Origin: Mycobacterium sp. 1245805.9
GTDB lineage: Bacteria; Actinomycetota; Actinomycetes; Mycobacteriales; Mycobacteriaceae
Assembly: GCF_001672915.1 (NCBI RefSeq)
Contig: NZ_LZKR01000025.1
Coordinates: 1-48,518 of the forward strand
Direction of reading: 5' to 3'
Length of the DNA: 48,518 nt
In this document: positions 24,361 to 33,205 of the stretch, piece after piece
Layout of the letters: the number at the start of each line of letters is the position of its first letter
How positions within the stretch are numbered: the stretch's first letter is position 1
Position numbers and translations under genes: made by a program
Notes under the pieces: generated by a model
Told to the model about the DNA's origin: nothing
Database searches by the model: none
Seen by the model: the letters and a program-made list of their open reading frames with translations, nothing else

Positions 24361-26004
24361 TCAGGCGAGGTTGGATCGGCGCGGGTAGGCGACGGCCGGG
24401 TCGGTGAGCACGTTGACGACGGCGGGCAGGCCACTGGCGAAGGCGCGCTCCAACGCGGGCCGCAACTCGGCAGGCGCGGCGACCAGCTCGCCGTGCGCGC
24501 CCAGGGCGCGCGCCACCTCGTCGTAGCGGGTGCCCGGGCGCAACTCCGCCACCACCGAGTAGCCGTACAGCGCCTCCATCGGATGCTTTTCCAGCGCCCA
24601 GATCCCGTTGTTGCCGATCACCGACACCACCGGCACGCCGTGGCGGACCAGGGTGTCCCACTCCATCCCGCTGAAGCCGAAGGCGCCGTCGCCCTGCAGC
24701 AGCACGACCTGGCGGTCAGGGCGGGCGAGCTTGGCGGCCAACGCGTAGCCGGGGCCCGACCCGAGGCAGCCGAACGGGCCGCTGTCCAGCCAGCAGCCCG
24801 GCAGGTAGCTGTCGATCACCCGGCCCGCGTAGGACCCGAAGTCGCCGGCGTCGATGACGACGATGGCGTCGCGGTCCAGCATCGGCGCCAGCTCCGCGTA
24901 CACCCGCATCGGATGCAGCGGGATCCGGTCGTCGGCCAGCTCGGCCTTCTCCTGCTCGCGCGCCGCGGTTTCGGCGGTTCGCAGCCCGGCGACCCAATCC
25001 GGGTGCGCGCTGCCGCGCGTGGCGGCGAGGGCCGACAGGATCGAGGTGAGGTCGCCGTACAGGCCGGCGGCGACGGGGCGCGGATGCTCGCGGACGGGTT
25101 GGCCGCGGTCGGCCACGATCAGCTGGGTTTCCGGCCCGAACACCTTGCCGAAGCCCAACCTGAAATCCATTGGCACGCCGACGATCAGCGCCACATCGGC
25201 CCCGCCCAGGGCCTTGCCGCGCACCCGCGAGAAGGCCATCGGGTGGTCGGCGGGCACCGCGCCGCGAGCCATCCCGTTCATCAGCACGGGAATCCGAAGT
25301 TCCTCCGCGAGGCGCAGCAGGGCCGCCTCGCCGCGTCCCCACCAGACGTTGGTGCCCGCCATGATCACCGGCCGTGGCGCCGCCGCCAGCCGGCGGGCGG
25401 CGCGGTCCAGGGCGTCGGCGTCCGGGGCCGGGCCGGTCGGCACCGCGGTCAAGGCGCCGGGCCGGCCGTCATCCTCGGACATCGAAAAGGCGTGGTCCAT
25501 CGGAAAGTCGACGAATCCGACGCCGGACGGGGCGCCGACGGCCGCCCGCAACGCCTCGTCCACCAGGCGGCCGACGTCGTCGGCCGACTGCGCGGTGGCG
25601 GCGAAGCGGGCCAGCGGCGCCACGAACGGCACATGGTCGATCTCCTGCAGCGAGCCCATGCCCCAGCGCCCCGCGGGAGCCCGGCCGCCCAGCACCACCA
25701 ACGGCGACTGGTTCTGTTGCGCCGCGGCCATCGCGCTCATCCCGTTGGTGACGCCCGGCCCCGCGGTCAGCGCGGCCACGCCAGGCAGCCTCGTCACCTT
25801 CGACCAGCCCTCCGCGGCGAAGGTCGCCGTCTGTTCGTGGCGGGTGTCGATGAGCCGGATCCCCTCGTCACGGCACCCGTCGTAGATGGAGAACAGGTGG
25901 CCGCCCGATAAGGTGAACACGGTGTCGATGCCGCTGGCTTTGAGCCGGCGTGCGATGAGTCGGCCGGCATGCACGGTCTGGCTGGACGGAGCGTCGATGC
26001 TCAT
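24361..26004 (-). CDS. ilvG: thiamine-diphosphate enzyme, acetolactate synthase-like IlvG
   Basis: 547 residues, the same length as Rv1820. It has the three-domain ThDP fold: Pyr domain with the catalytic glutamate Glu57 ([14 protein letters not shown]), central domain, and PP domain with the Mg/ThDP motif [14 protein letters not shown] followed by VIGNN. It is annotated as an acetolactate synthase catalytic subunit, the first committed step of branched-chain amino acid synthesis, but it is an IlvB paralogue without a neighbouring regulatory subunit, so another decarboxylase or carboligase role is possible. It is divergent from bacA across 81 bases. The ribosome site is weak. Confidence 0.9.
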   Translation of the reverse strand: MSIDAPSSQTVHAGRLIARRLKASGIDTVFTLSGGHLFSIYDGCRDEGIRLIDTRHEQTATFAAEGWSKVTRLPGVAALTAGPGVTNGMSAMAAAQQNQSPLVVLGGRAPAGRWGMGSLQEIDHVPFVAPLARFAATAQSADDVGRLVDEALRAAVGAPSGVGFVDFPMDHAFSMSEDDGRPGALTAVPTGPAPDADALDRAARRLAAAPRPVIMAGTNVWWGRGEAALLRLAEELRIPVLMNGMARGAVPADHPMAFSRVRGKALGGADVALIVGVPMDFRLGFGKVFGPETQLIVADRGQPVREHPRPVAAGLYGDLTSILSALAATRGSAHPDWVAGLRTAETAAREQEKAELADDRIPLHPMRVYAELAPMLDRDAIVVIDAGDFGSYAGRVIDSYLPGCWLDSGPFGCLGSGPGYALAAKLARPDRQVVLLQGDGAFGFSGMEWDTLVRHGVPVVSVIGNNGIWALEKHPMEALYGYSVVAELRPGTRYDEVARALGAHGELVAAPAELRPALERAFASGLPAVVNVLTDPAVAYPRRSNLA

Positions 26005-26034
26005 CCAGGCAGCCTATCGGCTATCACTCGGGTA

Positions 26035-26047
26035 CCTTCGCCGAAGG
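26035..26047. promoter_or_regulatory. inverted repeat in the ilvG/bacA divergent gap
   Basis: CCTTCG-C-CGAAGG has perfect 6-bp arms and sits 38 bases before the bacA ATG and 31 bases before the ilvG ATG. The central location suggests an operator shared by both promoters. No regulator is encoded nearby. Confidence 0.35.
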
Positions 26048-26085
26048 ATTTTGTGTCAGGCCTCGACCTTAAGGAGACATCGACC

Positions 26086-28005
26086 ATGGGCCCGAAGCCG
26101 TTTACGCCGTCGATCAACTGGTCGGCGGCCCCCATGGATTCCCTGCGCTGGATCGCCATCGCCTGGGCGATCGGGGCGGTGTGTCTTCTCGCCACCCTGG
26201 TGGCCTTCCGGTACCTGACGCCGTGGGGTCGGCAGTTCTGGCGGATCACCCGCGGCTACTTCGTCGGCACGGCGAGCATCAAGGTGTGGGCGATGCTCGG
26301 CGTGCTGTTGCTGTCCGTGCTCTGCGCGGTGCGTCTCACCGTGCTGCTCAGCTATCAGGGCAACGACCTGTACACGGCGGTGCAGAAGGCCGTGCAGGGC
26401 ATCGCGGCCGACGACGCCAACGTCAAACAGTCTGGGATTCATGGCTTTTGGATGTCGATCGGGATCTTCAGCATCCTGGCGACGCTGTACGTCATCCGGT
26501 TCATGATCGACATCTATCTGACCCAGCGATTCATCATCGCCTGGCGCGTCTGGCTGACCGCCCACCTCACCGATGACTGGCTGGAGGGCAAGGCCTACTA
26601 CCGGGACCTGTTCATCGACAACACCATCGACAACCCGGACCAGCGCATCCAGCAGGACATCGACATCTTCACCGCCAACGCCGGGGGCACCCCGAACATC
26701 CCGTCCAACGGGACGGGCAGCACCCTGCTGTTCGGGGCCGTCAACGCGGTGGCGTCGGTGATCTCCTTCGCCGCGATCCTGTGGCAGCTCTCCGGGAATC
26801 TGGAGCTCTTCGGCTTCGAGTTGCCGCGCGCGATGTTCGTCACCGTCCTGGTCTACGTTCTGGTCGCGACCGTCGTCGCCGTCTGGCTGGGTCATCCCCT
26901 GATTTGGCTGAGCTTCAACAACGAAAAGCTCAACGCCGCATTCCGTTACGCGCTGGTGCGCTTGCGCGACGCCGCCGAGGCGGTGGGCTTCTACCGCGGC
27001 GAACGCGTCGAGCGGGCGCAACTGTGGCGGCGCTTCACCCCGATCATCGCCAACTACCGCAAGTTCGTGCGCCGGACCATCATCTTCAACGGGTGGAACT
27101 GGTCGATGTCGCAGATCATCGTCCCGCTGCCGTGGGTGATCCAGGCGCCGCGGCTGTTCGCCGGCCGGATCGACTTCGGCGATGTCGGGCAGAGCGCGAC
27201 GGCCTTTGGCAACATTCAGGATTCGCTGTCGTTCTTCCGCAACAACTACGACGCATTTGCCGCGTTTCGGGCGGCGATCATCCGGTTGCACGGGCTCGTC
27301 GACGCGAACAGCCAGGGCCGCGCGCTGCCGACCATCCTGGTCAAGCCGAGCGACGAGGCGACGGTCGAGCTTCGCGGGGTCGAGGTGCGCACGCCGGCCG
27401 GAGACCAGTTGATCGACCCGCTCGATGTGGCGCTCGACGACGGCGACTCCCTGGTGATCACCGGACGATCGGGTGCCGGCAAGACCACCTTGCTGCGCAG
27501 CCTGGCCGAATTGTGGCCGTACGCATCCGGGACGCTGTGCCGCCCCGACGGCGACAACGCGACGATGTTCCTGTCGCAGTTGCCGTACGTGCCGCTGGGC
27601 AGCCTGCGCGGCGTGGTCTGCTACCCGAATGCGCCGGAGAACGTCTCCGACGCCGAACTGCAGGACGTGCTGACGAAAGTGGCCCTGGCGCCGCTGATCG
27701 GCCGCCTCGACGAAGAGCAGGACTGGGCCAAGGTGCTCTCCCCCGGTGAGCAGCAGCGCGTCGCGTTCGCGCGCATCCTGCTCACCAAGCCGAAGGCGGT
27801 GTTCCTCGACGAGGCCACCTCCGCTCTCGACGAGGGGCTGGAGTTCGCGCTCTATCAGCTGGTGCGGACCGAGTTGCCGGACACCGTGCTGGTCAGCGTC
27901 AGCCACCGGCCCACCGTCGAGCAGCACCATGCGCAGCAGCTACACCTGCTGGGCGGTGGCGAGTGGCGGCTCGGCCCGGTCGAGAAGGAGCCCGCCGGGG
28001 TCTAG
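26086..28005 (+). CDS. bacA: SbmA/BacA-family ABC transporter
   Basis: 639 residues, identical in length to Rv1819c. The N-terminal SbmA/BacA-type membrane domain (about six helices, residues 20-340) is fused to an ATPase domain with Walker A GRSGAGKT (460-467), signature [11 protein letters not shown] and Walker [13 protein letters not shown]. The M. tuberculosis protein imports vitamin B12 and hydrophilic compounds such as bleomycin and antimicrobial peptides through a very large water-filled cavity, and supports chronic infection. The ATG follows AAGGAG by 9 bases. After its stop, 106 bases without features separate it from the convergent flavoprotein gene. Confidence 0.96.
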   Translation: MGPKPFTPSINWSAAPMDSLRWIAIAWAIGAVCLLATLVAFRYLTPWGRQFWRITRGYFVGTASIKVWAMLGVLLLSVLCAVRLTVLLSYQGNDLYTAVQKAVQGIAADDANVKQSGIHGFWMSIGIFSILATLYVIRFMIDIYLTQRFIIAWRVWLTAHLTDDWLEGKAYYRDLFIDNTIDNPDQRIQQDIDIFTANAGGTPNIPSNGTGSTLLFGAVNAVASVISFAAILWQLSGNLELFGFELPRAMFVTVLVYVLVATVVAVWLGHPLIWLSFNNEKLNAAFRYALVRLRDAAEAVGFYRGERVERAQLWRRFTPIIANYRKFVRRTIIFNGWNWSMSQIIVPLPWVIQAPRLFAGRIDFGDVGQSATAFGNIQDSLSFFRNNYDAFAAFRAAIIRLHGLVDANSQGRALPTILVKPSDEATVELRGVEVRTPAGDQLIDPLDVALDDGDSLVITGRSGAGKTTLLRSLAELWPYASGTLCRPDGDNATMFLSQLPYVPLGSLRGVVCYPNAPENVSDAELQDVLTKVALAPLIGRLDEEQDWAKVLSPGEQQRVAFARILLTKPKAVFLDEATSALDEGLEFALYQLVRTELPDTVLVSVSHRPTVEQHHAQQLHLLGGGEWRLGPVEKEPAGV

Positions 28006-28111
28006 GCGTTTCCGCCAACGCGCGCCGAGCCTGCAAATCCGCAGGGGTTTACTCGAACTTTCGCTGCGAAATTGCAGCCTCGACGACGCCGCGTGCGCTC
28101 CCGCGCTGTGT

Positions 28112-29584
28112 CTAACGCGCCTGCGCGCCCGCGGCCTCCCGGGCCGCGTGCGCTCCGGCGCGGCGCCCGAAGAACGAGCCCTCCCCCAGCTGCGTCCCGC
28201 TGGCATACCCCTTGCCGTCCTGGGCGATGTTGGACGCGCACGCGCCCACCGCGTACAGGCCGGGCACCACGGTGCCGTCCTCGCGCAGCACCTGCCCGTC
28301 CACCGACACGGCCAGCCCGCCCACGGTGAATCCGGCGTACATCGCCTTGCCCAGCGACATGTCGAATGCGCCCCACGGCCCTTTGTCTTGCGCCGCAAGG
28401 AATTCCGGCTGCTTGTGAAAATCGGGATCCTCGCCGCGGGCAGCGTAGGTGTTGTAGCGGTCCAGTGTCGCGACCAGGTTGCCCTGCGGGATGCCCAGCG
28501 CGGCTTCCATCTCGGGCACGGTCTCCCAGCCGTCGATCAGCGGCACCAGCGGCATCGTGGGATGCTCCAGGTGCGCCTCGTCGACGATCAGGAATGCGGC
28601 GCTGTCCGGCTGATCCATGATGAAACCCGCCGTGCGCGAGTGGTAGGAGTCTTCGGCGACGAACCGCTGCCCCAGCTTGTTCACGATGATCCCGGTGAGC
28701 AGGATCGACGGCGGGTAGGGCGGCGCCGTGATGAAGATCTGATCCATGTGCTGGGTGGCGCCCCCCGCGGAGACGCCCATCCGGATGCCCAGGCCGTCGT
28801 CGTAGGTGTTGCCGAGCACGAACGGCTTCTCGCCGAGCTTCGGGGTGTACTTGGCTACCATCTCCGGGTTCATCACGAATCCCCCGGCAGCGATGATCAC
28901 CGACTTTGCCTTGACCGCACCGGTTTCGGAGAATTGCTTCCACAGCACGCCGGTCACCGCGCCGGCGTCGTCGACGACGAGCTGGGTGGCGCCGGTCTCG
29001 TATCGGATTTGCACGCCGAGGCTGGCGGCCCGCTTGAGCAGCAGGTCGATCACCATGCTGGCGCCGCCGGTGTCGCCGGGCACGGGCACCTTGTGACCGC
29101 GCGGCGCCGGGACCGCCTTTTCCAGGAAGGGCCACACCTTCTCGTTGCCGGTGAACATCAGGCCCTCGGTGTTGGGTTGGATGACGGCCTTGCCCGGGAA
29201 GTAGCTGCGCTCGAACTGAAAACCCAAGTCCTCCAACCAATTGAAATGCTCGACGCTGCCCTCGCAGTACGCACGAATCTTGGCGTGGTCGGGCTGCCTC
29301 GACACCGCGACGAGGTACTTGTACATCTCCTCGGGCGAGTCGGGGTGGCCGGTCGCCTCCTGCACGGCGGTGCCGCCGCCGAGGTAAAAGTGGCCTCCCG
29401 CAAGGGAAGTCGTGCCACCCGCCGCGGCCGCGCGCTCGAGCACCAGCACCTTGGCGCCCGCGGCCGCCGCGCTGACCGCCGCGCATCCGCCGCCGATGCC
29501 GAAACCGATCACCACCACGTCGACCTCATCGGACCAGGAGGCCACCGTGTCGGCATGGACTGTTTCTGGAATCTGGGTGCTCAC
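28112..29584 (-). CDS. FAD-binding fumarate-reductase/ketosteroid-dehydrogenase-type flavoprotein
   Basis: 490 residues, homologous to Rv1817 (487 aa). The N-terminal dinucleotide fold is VVVIGFGIGGGCAAVSAAAA with an LERA ending; GGTTSLAGGHFYLGGGT is typical of the FAD_binding_2 family. The C-terminal FAD contact is VPGLYAVGACASNIAQDGKG. The family includes 3-ketosteroid delta-1-dehydrogenases and fumarate reductase A subunits; the substrate is unknown. The GTG start overlaps the stop of the upstream VOC gene by 4 bases and has GGGAG 6 bases upstream. A KstR-like operator ahead of this two-gene operon supports, but does not prove, a steroid-type substrate. Confidence 0.88.
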   Translation of the reverse strand: MSTQIPETVHADTVASWSDEVDVVVIGFGIGGGCAAVSAAAAGAKVLVLERAAAAGGTTSLAGGHFYLGGGTAVQEATGHPDSPEEMYKYLVAVSRQPDHAKIRAYCEGSVEHFNWLEDLGFQFERSYFPGKAVIQPNTEGLMFTGNEKVWPFLEKAVPAPRGHKVPVPGDTGGASMVIDLLLKRAASLGVQIRYETGATQLVVDDAGAVTGVLWKQFSETGAVKAKSVIIAAGGFVMNPEMVAKYTPKLGEKPFVLGNTYDDGLGIRMGVSAGGATQHMDQIFITAPPYPPSILLTGIIVNKLGQRFVAEDSYHSRTAGFIMDQPDSAAFLIVDEAHLEHPTMPLVPLIDGWETVPEMEAALGIPQGNLVATLDRYNTYAARGEDPDFHKQPEFLAAQDKGPWGAFDMSLGKAMYAGFTVGGLAVSVDGQVLREDGTVVPGLYAVGACASNIAQDGKGYASGTQLGEGSFFGRRAGAHAAREAAGAQAR

Positions 29585-30081
29585 TGCTGCTCCCGTTTGA
29601 TGTAGTCGTAGAACGCCCTCATCTCGGGTGAGACGTAGGCGATTTCGAGATACGGCACCCCCGCCTGCGGCGCCGACACGTAGGCGAACTGGATGCCGCC
29701 GGGCATCACACCCTGCTGCACGACCGGGGCCCCCTTTGCCGCCGCCTCCGCCAGGAAGGCGTCGAATCCCTCGGGGCTCGACACCTCCGTGCAGATGTGG
29801 TGCAGACCGGCGCCCGATTCGCGCAGAAAGTCACTATAGATGTTCTCCCCGCGGACCGGTGAGATCAGCTCCAGCTGCATGTCTCCGAGATAGCTCAGCG
29901 AGATGCTGGCGACGAAATCGGCGGGCCGGCCAAGGTAGCTGCAGCTGTCCGGGGCAAAGTGCACCTCGGGTATCCGCACCCACTTCCGAGCGCCTAACAG
30001 GCCGGTGAGGGCGGTTTCTGTGGCATCCAGGTCGGGGGTGACCCAGGCGATCTGCGTCGGCGATTGAGTGGGCAGGGTCAT
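29581..30081 (-). CDS. VOC (glyoxalase/dioxygenase) superfamily protein
   Basis: 166 residues from the ATG at 30081. Two beta-alpha-beta-beta-beta modules of the vicinal-oxygen-chelate fold are evident: TQIAWVTPDLDATETALTG opens the first, and LHHICTEVSSPEGFDAFLAE the second. Possible metal ligands are the glutamate in LGDMQLELIS, a histidine in GLHHI and the glutamate in YLEIAY. Members isomerise, epimerise or cleave small metabolites; the specific reaction cannot be named. It is co-translated with the downstream flavoprotein. A TATCCT -10 box ends 8 bases before the ATG, so the transcript may be nearly leaderless. Confidence 0.85.
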   Translation of the reverse strand: MTLPTQSPTQIAWVTPDLDATETALTGLLGARKWVRIPEVHFAPDSCSYLGRPADFVASISLSYLGDMQLELISPVRGENIYSDFLRESGAGLHHICTEVSSPEGFDAFLAEAAAKGAPVVQQGVMPGGIQFAYVSAPQAGVPYLEIAYVSPEMRAFYDYIKREQQ

Positions 30082-30089
30082 CGTCTCGC

Positions 30090-30095
30090 AGGATA
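30090..30095 (-). promoter_or_regulatory. candidate -10 element for the VOC-flavoprotein operon
   Basis: TATCCT (minus strand) is a perfect TANNNT and is followed by 8 bases and the VOC ATG, placing the predicted transcript start at or next to the start codon. TTCTGG lies 17 bases upstream as a weak -35. A leaderless mRNA explains the poor Shine-Dalgarno. Confidence 0.45.
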
Positions 30096-30170
30096 GCTCA
30101 GCCGGCTGGCCGCCAGAAGGGGCCGGTAAGACTTTGCCGCGAGCCGCGCCGTCGACCGCCGAAACGCGCG

Positions 30171-30184
30171 ATGAACACGTTCTA
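30171..30184. promoter_or_regulatory. KstR-like operator upstream of the VOC-flavoprotein operon
   Basis: ATGAACACGTTCTA matches the mycobacterial KstR consensus TnnAACnnGTTnnA at all positions but the first. It lies about 90 bases upstream of the VOC start, just beyond the 3' end of the tetR gene. KstR is a TetR-type repressor of sterol catabolism released by cholesterol-derived acyl-CoA. Binding is untested. Confidence 0.5.
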
Positions 30185-30194
30185 ATTCGGCGGG

Positions 30195-30896
30195 TCAGTG
30201 CTGGGTCAGCACGTCGACCAGCAGCCGCAGCTGGGTGTCGAACACCGCCGCGGGGTCGGTCAGGGTGTCGGTGCCGTACTGGCCGAAGACCTCCAGGCTG
30301 ATCGCACCCAGCACGCCCGCCCACAGCAGGAAGCACTTGGCGATCACCAGGTCGTCGCCGGGAAACCCGAACTCGTGGCGAATGCGGTCGAAGTCCGACG
30401 ACATCGGTTGCGGCGCAAGGTCATTCGTCAGCCGGATGTCGCCGGTCGTAATCCCGGCGGCGACCGCGTCGAAGATCGCGCCCACCACGCGGGTGCCGGC
30501 CGGGACCGTGCGCTCGGCGGGCGCGTGATAGCCGGGGACGGGGCTGCCGTACAGCAGGGCCCAGCGGGCGGGATCGGCCACGGCCCACTCCCGCGCCGCC
30601 CGCGCGATCGCGATGACGTCGTCGCTCCACGCCTCGCCCGCGGTTTCGCGGGCCCGATCCACGGTGTCGGCCAGGTCCGAATAGGCGTCCACCAGCAGCA
30701 GGGTCAGCAGCTCGTCGCGGCTGGACACGTACCGGTACACGGCCGAGGACACCATGCCCAGGTCGCGGGCGATCGCGCGCACCGATAGCGCGGCGGCCCC
30801 GCCCTCCACCAGCTGGCGGCGGCCGAGTTCGATGATTCGCGCCTCGATCTGCTCCCGCGACTCCTGGCGTTTGCCCACGCGGCCAGTCTGACACAA
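30195..30896 (-). CDS. TetR-family transcriptional regulator (Rv1816 type)
   Basis: 233 residues, homologous to Rv1816 (234 aa). The N-terminal HTH spans about residues 25-68 (SVRAIARDLGMVSSAVYRYV), followed by the ligand/dimer domain. The TTG at 30896 gives the same M-C-Q-T start as M. tuberculosis; a GTG at 30878 giving 227 residues is an alternative. Neither has a Shine-Dalgarno. A 15-bp palindrome ends three bases upstream of the TTG and a second lies 52 bases farther, in the promoter region shared with the divergent nitroreductase gene, so autoregulation and control of that gene are likely. Confidence 0.92.
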   Translation of the reverse strand: MCQTGRVGKRQESREQIEARIIELGRRQLVEGGAAALSVRAIARDLGMVSSAVYRYVSSRDELLTLLLVDAYSDLADTVDRARETAGEAWSDDVIAIARAAREWAVADPARWALLYGSPVPGYHAPAERTVPAGTRVVGAIFDAVAAGITTGDIRLTNDLAPQPMSSDFDRIRHEFGFPGDDLVIAKCFLLWAGVLGAISLEVFGQYGTDTLTDPAAVFDTQLRLLVDVLTQH

Positions 30897-30898
30897 CC

Positions 30899-30913
30899 GA
30901 GAACACCGCTCTT
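30899..30913. promoter_or_regulatory. TetR operator candidate O1
   Basis: GAGAACACCGCTCTT is an imperfect copy of the palindrome at 30951-30965, three bases upstream of the tetR start codon. Bound repressor would block tetR transcription. Confidence 0.6.
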
Positions 30914-30950
30914 GCTTTTTGACTGGGCCTGTGGCAGCGTGTCCGGCAGT

Positions 30951-30965
30951 GAGAGCACCGCTCTC
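30951..30965. promoter_or_regulatory. TetR operator candidate O2
   Basis: GAGAGC-ACC-GCTCTC has perfect 6-bp arms and lies 24 bases upstream of the nitroreductase ATG. Its centre is 52 bp (about five helical turns) from that of O1, so both sites lie on the same DNA face. Confidence 0.65.
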
Positions 30966-30989
30966 GGATCCCGTTGGAGAGGACGCACC

Positions 30990-31436
30990 ATGGCCACGCG
31001 CTACGAAGAACCAAATCGGGTGGCCCGCGCCGCCAACGCGGTGATCCGCTGGCTCGCCGAGCTGGGCATCAGCATCGCCGGCACCCGGGCGCTGCGCGTC
31101 CGCGGCCGAAAGAGCGGAAAGCCGCGCGCGGTGGTGATCAACCTGCTCACGGTCGACGGCGTGGACTACCTGGTCTCACCGCGCGGCAACACGCAGTGGG
31201 CCCGCAACGTGCGGGCGGCGGGCGTCGTCGAGGTGGGCCCGCGCTGGCGCCGGCGACGCGCCGTAGCCAGCGAGCTGGGCGACGCGGCCAAGCCGGAAGT
31301 CCTGCGGCGCTATCTGGCCCGCTGGTACTGGCAGGTCAAAGACTACGTCGGCGGGTTGACACCCGATTCCACCGATGAGCAGCTGCTCGCCGGGGCGCCC
31401 TCGATCCCGGTGTTCGTGCTCGAGCACGCCGGCTAA
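30990..31436 (+). CDS. deazaflavin (F420)-dependent nitroreductase-family protein
   Basis: 148 residues. It matches the DUF385/DDN family fold: the GTRALRVRGRKSGKPRAVVI segment opens the split beta-barrel, followed by VDYLVSPRGNTQWARNVRAAG, which in relatives contacts F420 and lines the active site. Members use reduced F420 to reduce quinones and nitro compounds, including pretomanid. The substrate here is unknown. The ATG at 30990 has GGAGAGGA 6-7 bases upstream. It is divergent from the TetR gene with paired operators between them. Its stop codon directly abuts the stop of the convergent protease gene (no gap). Confidence 0.88.
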   Translation: MATRYEEPNRVARAANAVIRWLAELGISIAGTRALRVRGRKSGKPRAVVINLLTVDGVDYLVSPRGNTQWARNVRAAGVVEVGPRWRRRRAVASELGDAAKPEVLRRYLARWYWQVKDYVGGLTPDSTDEQLLAGAPSIPVFVLEHAG

Positions 31437-32111
31437 TTATCGGGGGTTGGGTGTCGCCCCGAGATCCTGGCGGACCTGGTCCGAGGTGGCCCGCCACGAC
31501 ACCGCCGCGGGCAGGTCGCCCCAGACGCTGTTGAAGATCCCGACGATCTCGCCCGGGCCTCCGTTGGGCGCCAGGTACACCGGTCCGCCGGAATCGCCCC
31601 GCTGGCTCTGGACGCCATGCGACATGGTGAACCACCCGTTGTTGACGCTCTCCACGGTCCCGCAGGTCTCACCCGTGACGACGCCGAAGTGGCAGACCGC
31701 CTGGCCCGGTTGGAGCGCCAGGGAGGGGTTGGATTCCAGCGGGCGCCCGCCCGGCAGGACATTGTTGGCCGTGACGCCGCTGTCCAGCACGATCGCCTCG
31801 TAGTCGTTGATCGTCTGGTCGGTGGCCACCGTGGTGCCGCTGGGCGTGTTGTCGCGGAACGTGGCCTGACGGCCGATGACGTTGTGTTCGCGGTCGTAGA
31901 CGACGCCGCTGCCGCGGCAATGCCCCGCGGTGAACGCGATTTTCAGCGCAGGGTCGACGTAGGCGAGGGTGCACAGGCGATTGTCCTGGTGGATTTCCAT
32001 GCCGGGAAAGACCACCGGGGGGTCCGCTTTGGCGGGCAGGGGCGGCAGCCACGATGCGAGTGCCACGACGGATGCCGAGGCGGCGAATGCGTGCAGTGCC
32101 AGGCGGCGCAT
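31437..32111 (-). CDS. secreted trypsin-like (S1) serine protease homologue
   Basis: 224 residues, homologous to Rv1815. A signal peptide (basic MRRLALHAF, hydrophobic core, cleavage near LPAKA-D) directs export. The catalytic histidine lies in FTAGHC and the serine in [10 protein letters not shown]; an aspartate candidate is in [12 protein letters not shown]. Cysteines (LCTL, GHC, VCHFG, ETCG) could form two disulphides. Rv1815 is described as a conserved secreted protein; substrate unknown. The ATG has GGAG 6 bases upstream. It follows the erg3-like gene (98-base gap) on the same strand. Confidence 0.87.
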   Translation of the reverse strand: MRRLALHAFAASASVVALASWLPPLPAKADPPVVFPGMEIHQDNRLCTLAYVDPALKIAFTAGHCRGSGVVYDREHNVIGRQATFRDNTPSGTTVATDQTINDYEAIVLDSGVTANNVLPGGRPLESNPSLALQPGQAVCHFGVVTGETCGTVESVNNGWFTMSHGVQSQRGDSGGPVYLAPNGGPGEIVGIFNSVWGDLPAAVSWRATSDQVRQDLGATPNPR

Positions 32112-32209
32112 GTTGAGCTCCGATCCCTCCGTGAAATGCCGACCCGAAGGGTGACGTTACGGCTTGATCTCACCCCTCGCTCATCTTTTCGCACTTGAGG
32201 GCGCCGGCG

Positions 32210-33142
32210 TTACCCGGGCGTGACCAGCGGCACTGCGTCGGCGGTCCGCCCCGCGGCGGCCGGCGCCCACCCGGGCGGGCCGAAGACGTAGCCCAGCCGG
32301 TCCCGCAGGCGCTTTGCCGATCGCCAGTCGTGGGCGATGGCGACATATTCGCGGGTTTGCAGCTTCCAGATGTTGAAGGTGTCGACCTGCTTGGTGAGGC
32401 CGTAGTGCGGGCGGAACAGTTCGGGCTGGAAGCTGCCGAACATCCGGTCCCACAGGATGAGGATGCCGCCGTAGTTCTTGTCCAGATAGAGCTGGTCCAT
32501 CCCGTGGTGCACCCGGTGGTGCGACGGGGTGTTGAAGACGAATTCGAACGGGCGCGGCAGCTTGTCGATGCGCTCGGTGTGGATCCAGAACTGGTAGATC
32601 AGGTTCAGCGACCAGCTGAAGTACACCATCCAGGGGGGAAGTCCCAACAGCGGCAACGGAACCCACATCAAGACCTCGCCGCTGTTGTTCCACTTCTGGC
32701 GCACCGCGGTGGCGAGGTTGTAGTACTGGCTCGAATGGTGGGCCTGGTGGGTCGCCCACACCAGCCGCACCCGGTGAGCCATCCGGTGGTAGCCGTAGTA
32801 CAGCAGGTCGACGCCGACGAGCGCGACGACCCAGGTGTACCACTTGGCCGGCGAAAGGTGCCAGGGCGCCAGGTACGCATAGATCGCGGTGTAACCCAGC
32901 AGGGCCAGCGCCTTCCAGCCGGCGCTGGTGGCTATCGAGACCAGGCCCATCGAGATGCTCGCCCAGGAATCGCGGGTGAGGTAGGCGCCGGATCCCGGCC
33001 GCGCTTCTGCCTCGACGTGTTGCAGCTTGCGGGCCGCGGTCCATTCGATGGTCAACAGCAACAGGAAGAACGGGATGGCGAACAGCACCGGGTCCCGCAG
33101 CTGCGGGGGCAGCGCCGACCAGAACCCGGTGACGGAGTGCAC
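32210..33142 (-). CDS. erg3: membrane fatty-acid hydroxylase / sterol desaturase-like protein
   Basis: 310 residues, homologous to Rv1814 (Erg3, 300 aa). It is an integral membrane di-iron oxygenase with about four hydrophobic segments and the three histidine clusters H-R-M-A-H, H-Q-A-H-H and H-R-V-H-H that bind the iron pair. The name C5-sterol desaturase comes from similarity; mycobacteria do not make sterols de novo, so a lipid hydroxylase or host-sterol role is possible. The GTG at 33142 has no Shine-Dalgarno and a TAATCT box ends 4 bases before it, so a near-leaderless transcript or a later start is possible. Confidence 0.88.
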   Translation of the reverse strand: MHSVTGFWSALPPQLRDPVLFAIPFFLLLLTIEWTAARKLQHVEAEARPGSGAYLTRDSWASISMGLVSIATSAGWKALALLGYTAIYAYLAPWHLSPAKWYTWVVALVGVDLLYYGYHRMAHRVRLVWATHQAHHSSQYYNLATAVRQKWNNSGEVLMWVPLPLLGLPPWMVYFSWSLNLIYQFWIHTERIDKLPRPFEFVFNTPSHHRVHHGMDQLYLDKNYGGILILWDRMFGSFQPELFRPHYGLTKQVDTFNIWKLQTREYVAIAHDWRSAKRLRDRLGYVFGPPGWAPAAAGRTADAVPLVTPG

Positions 33143-33205
33143 ACGGATAGATTACGACCATCGGCCAACGCCGGTAACGGCGCGTACCAATGAGGTGTTG
33201 AGCAC

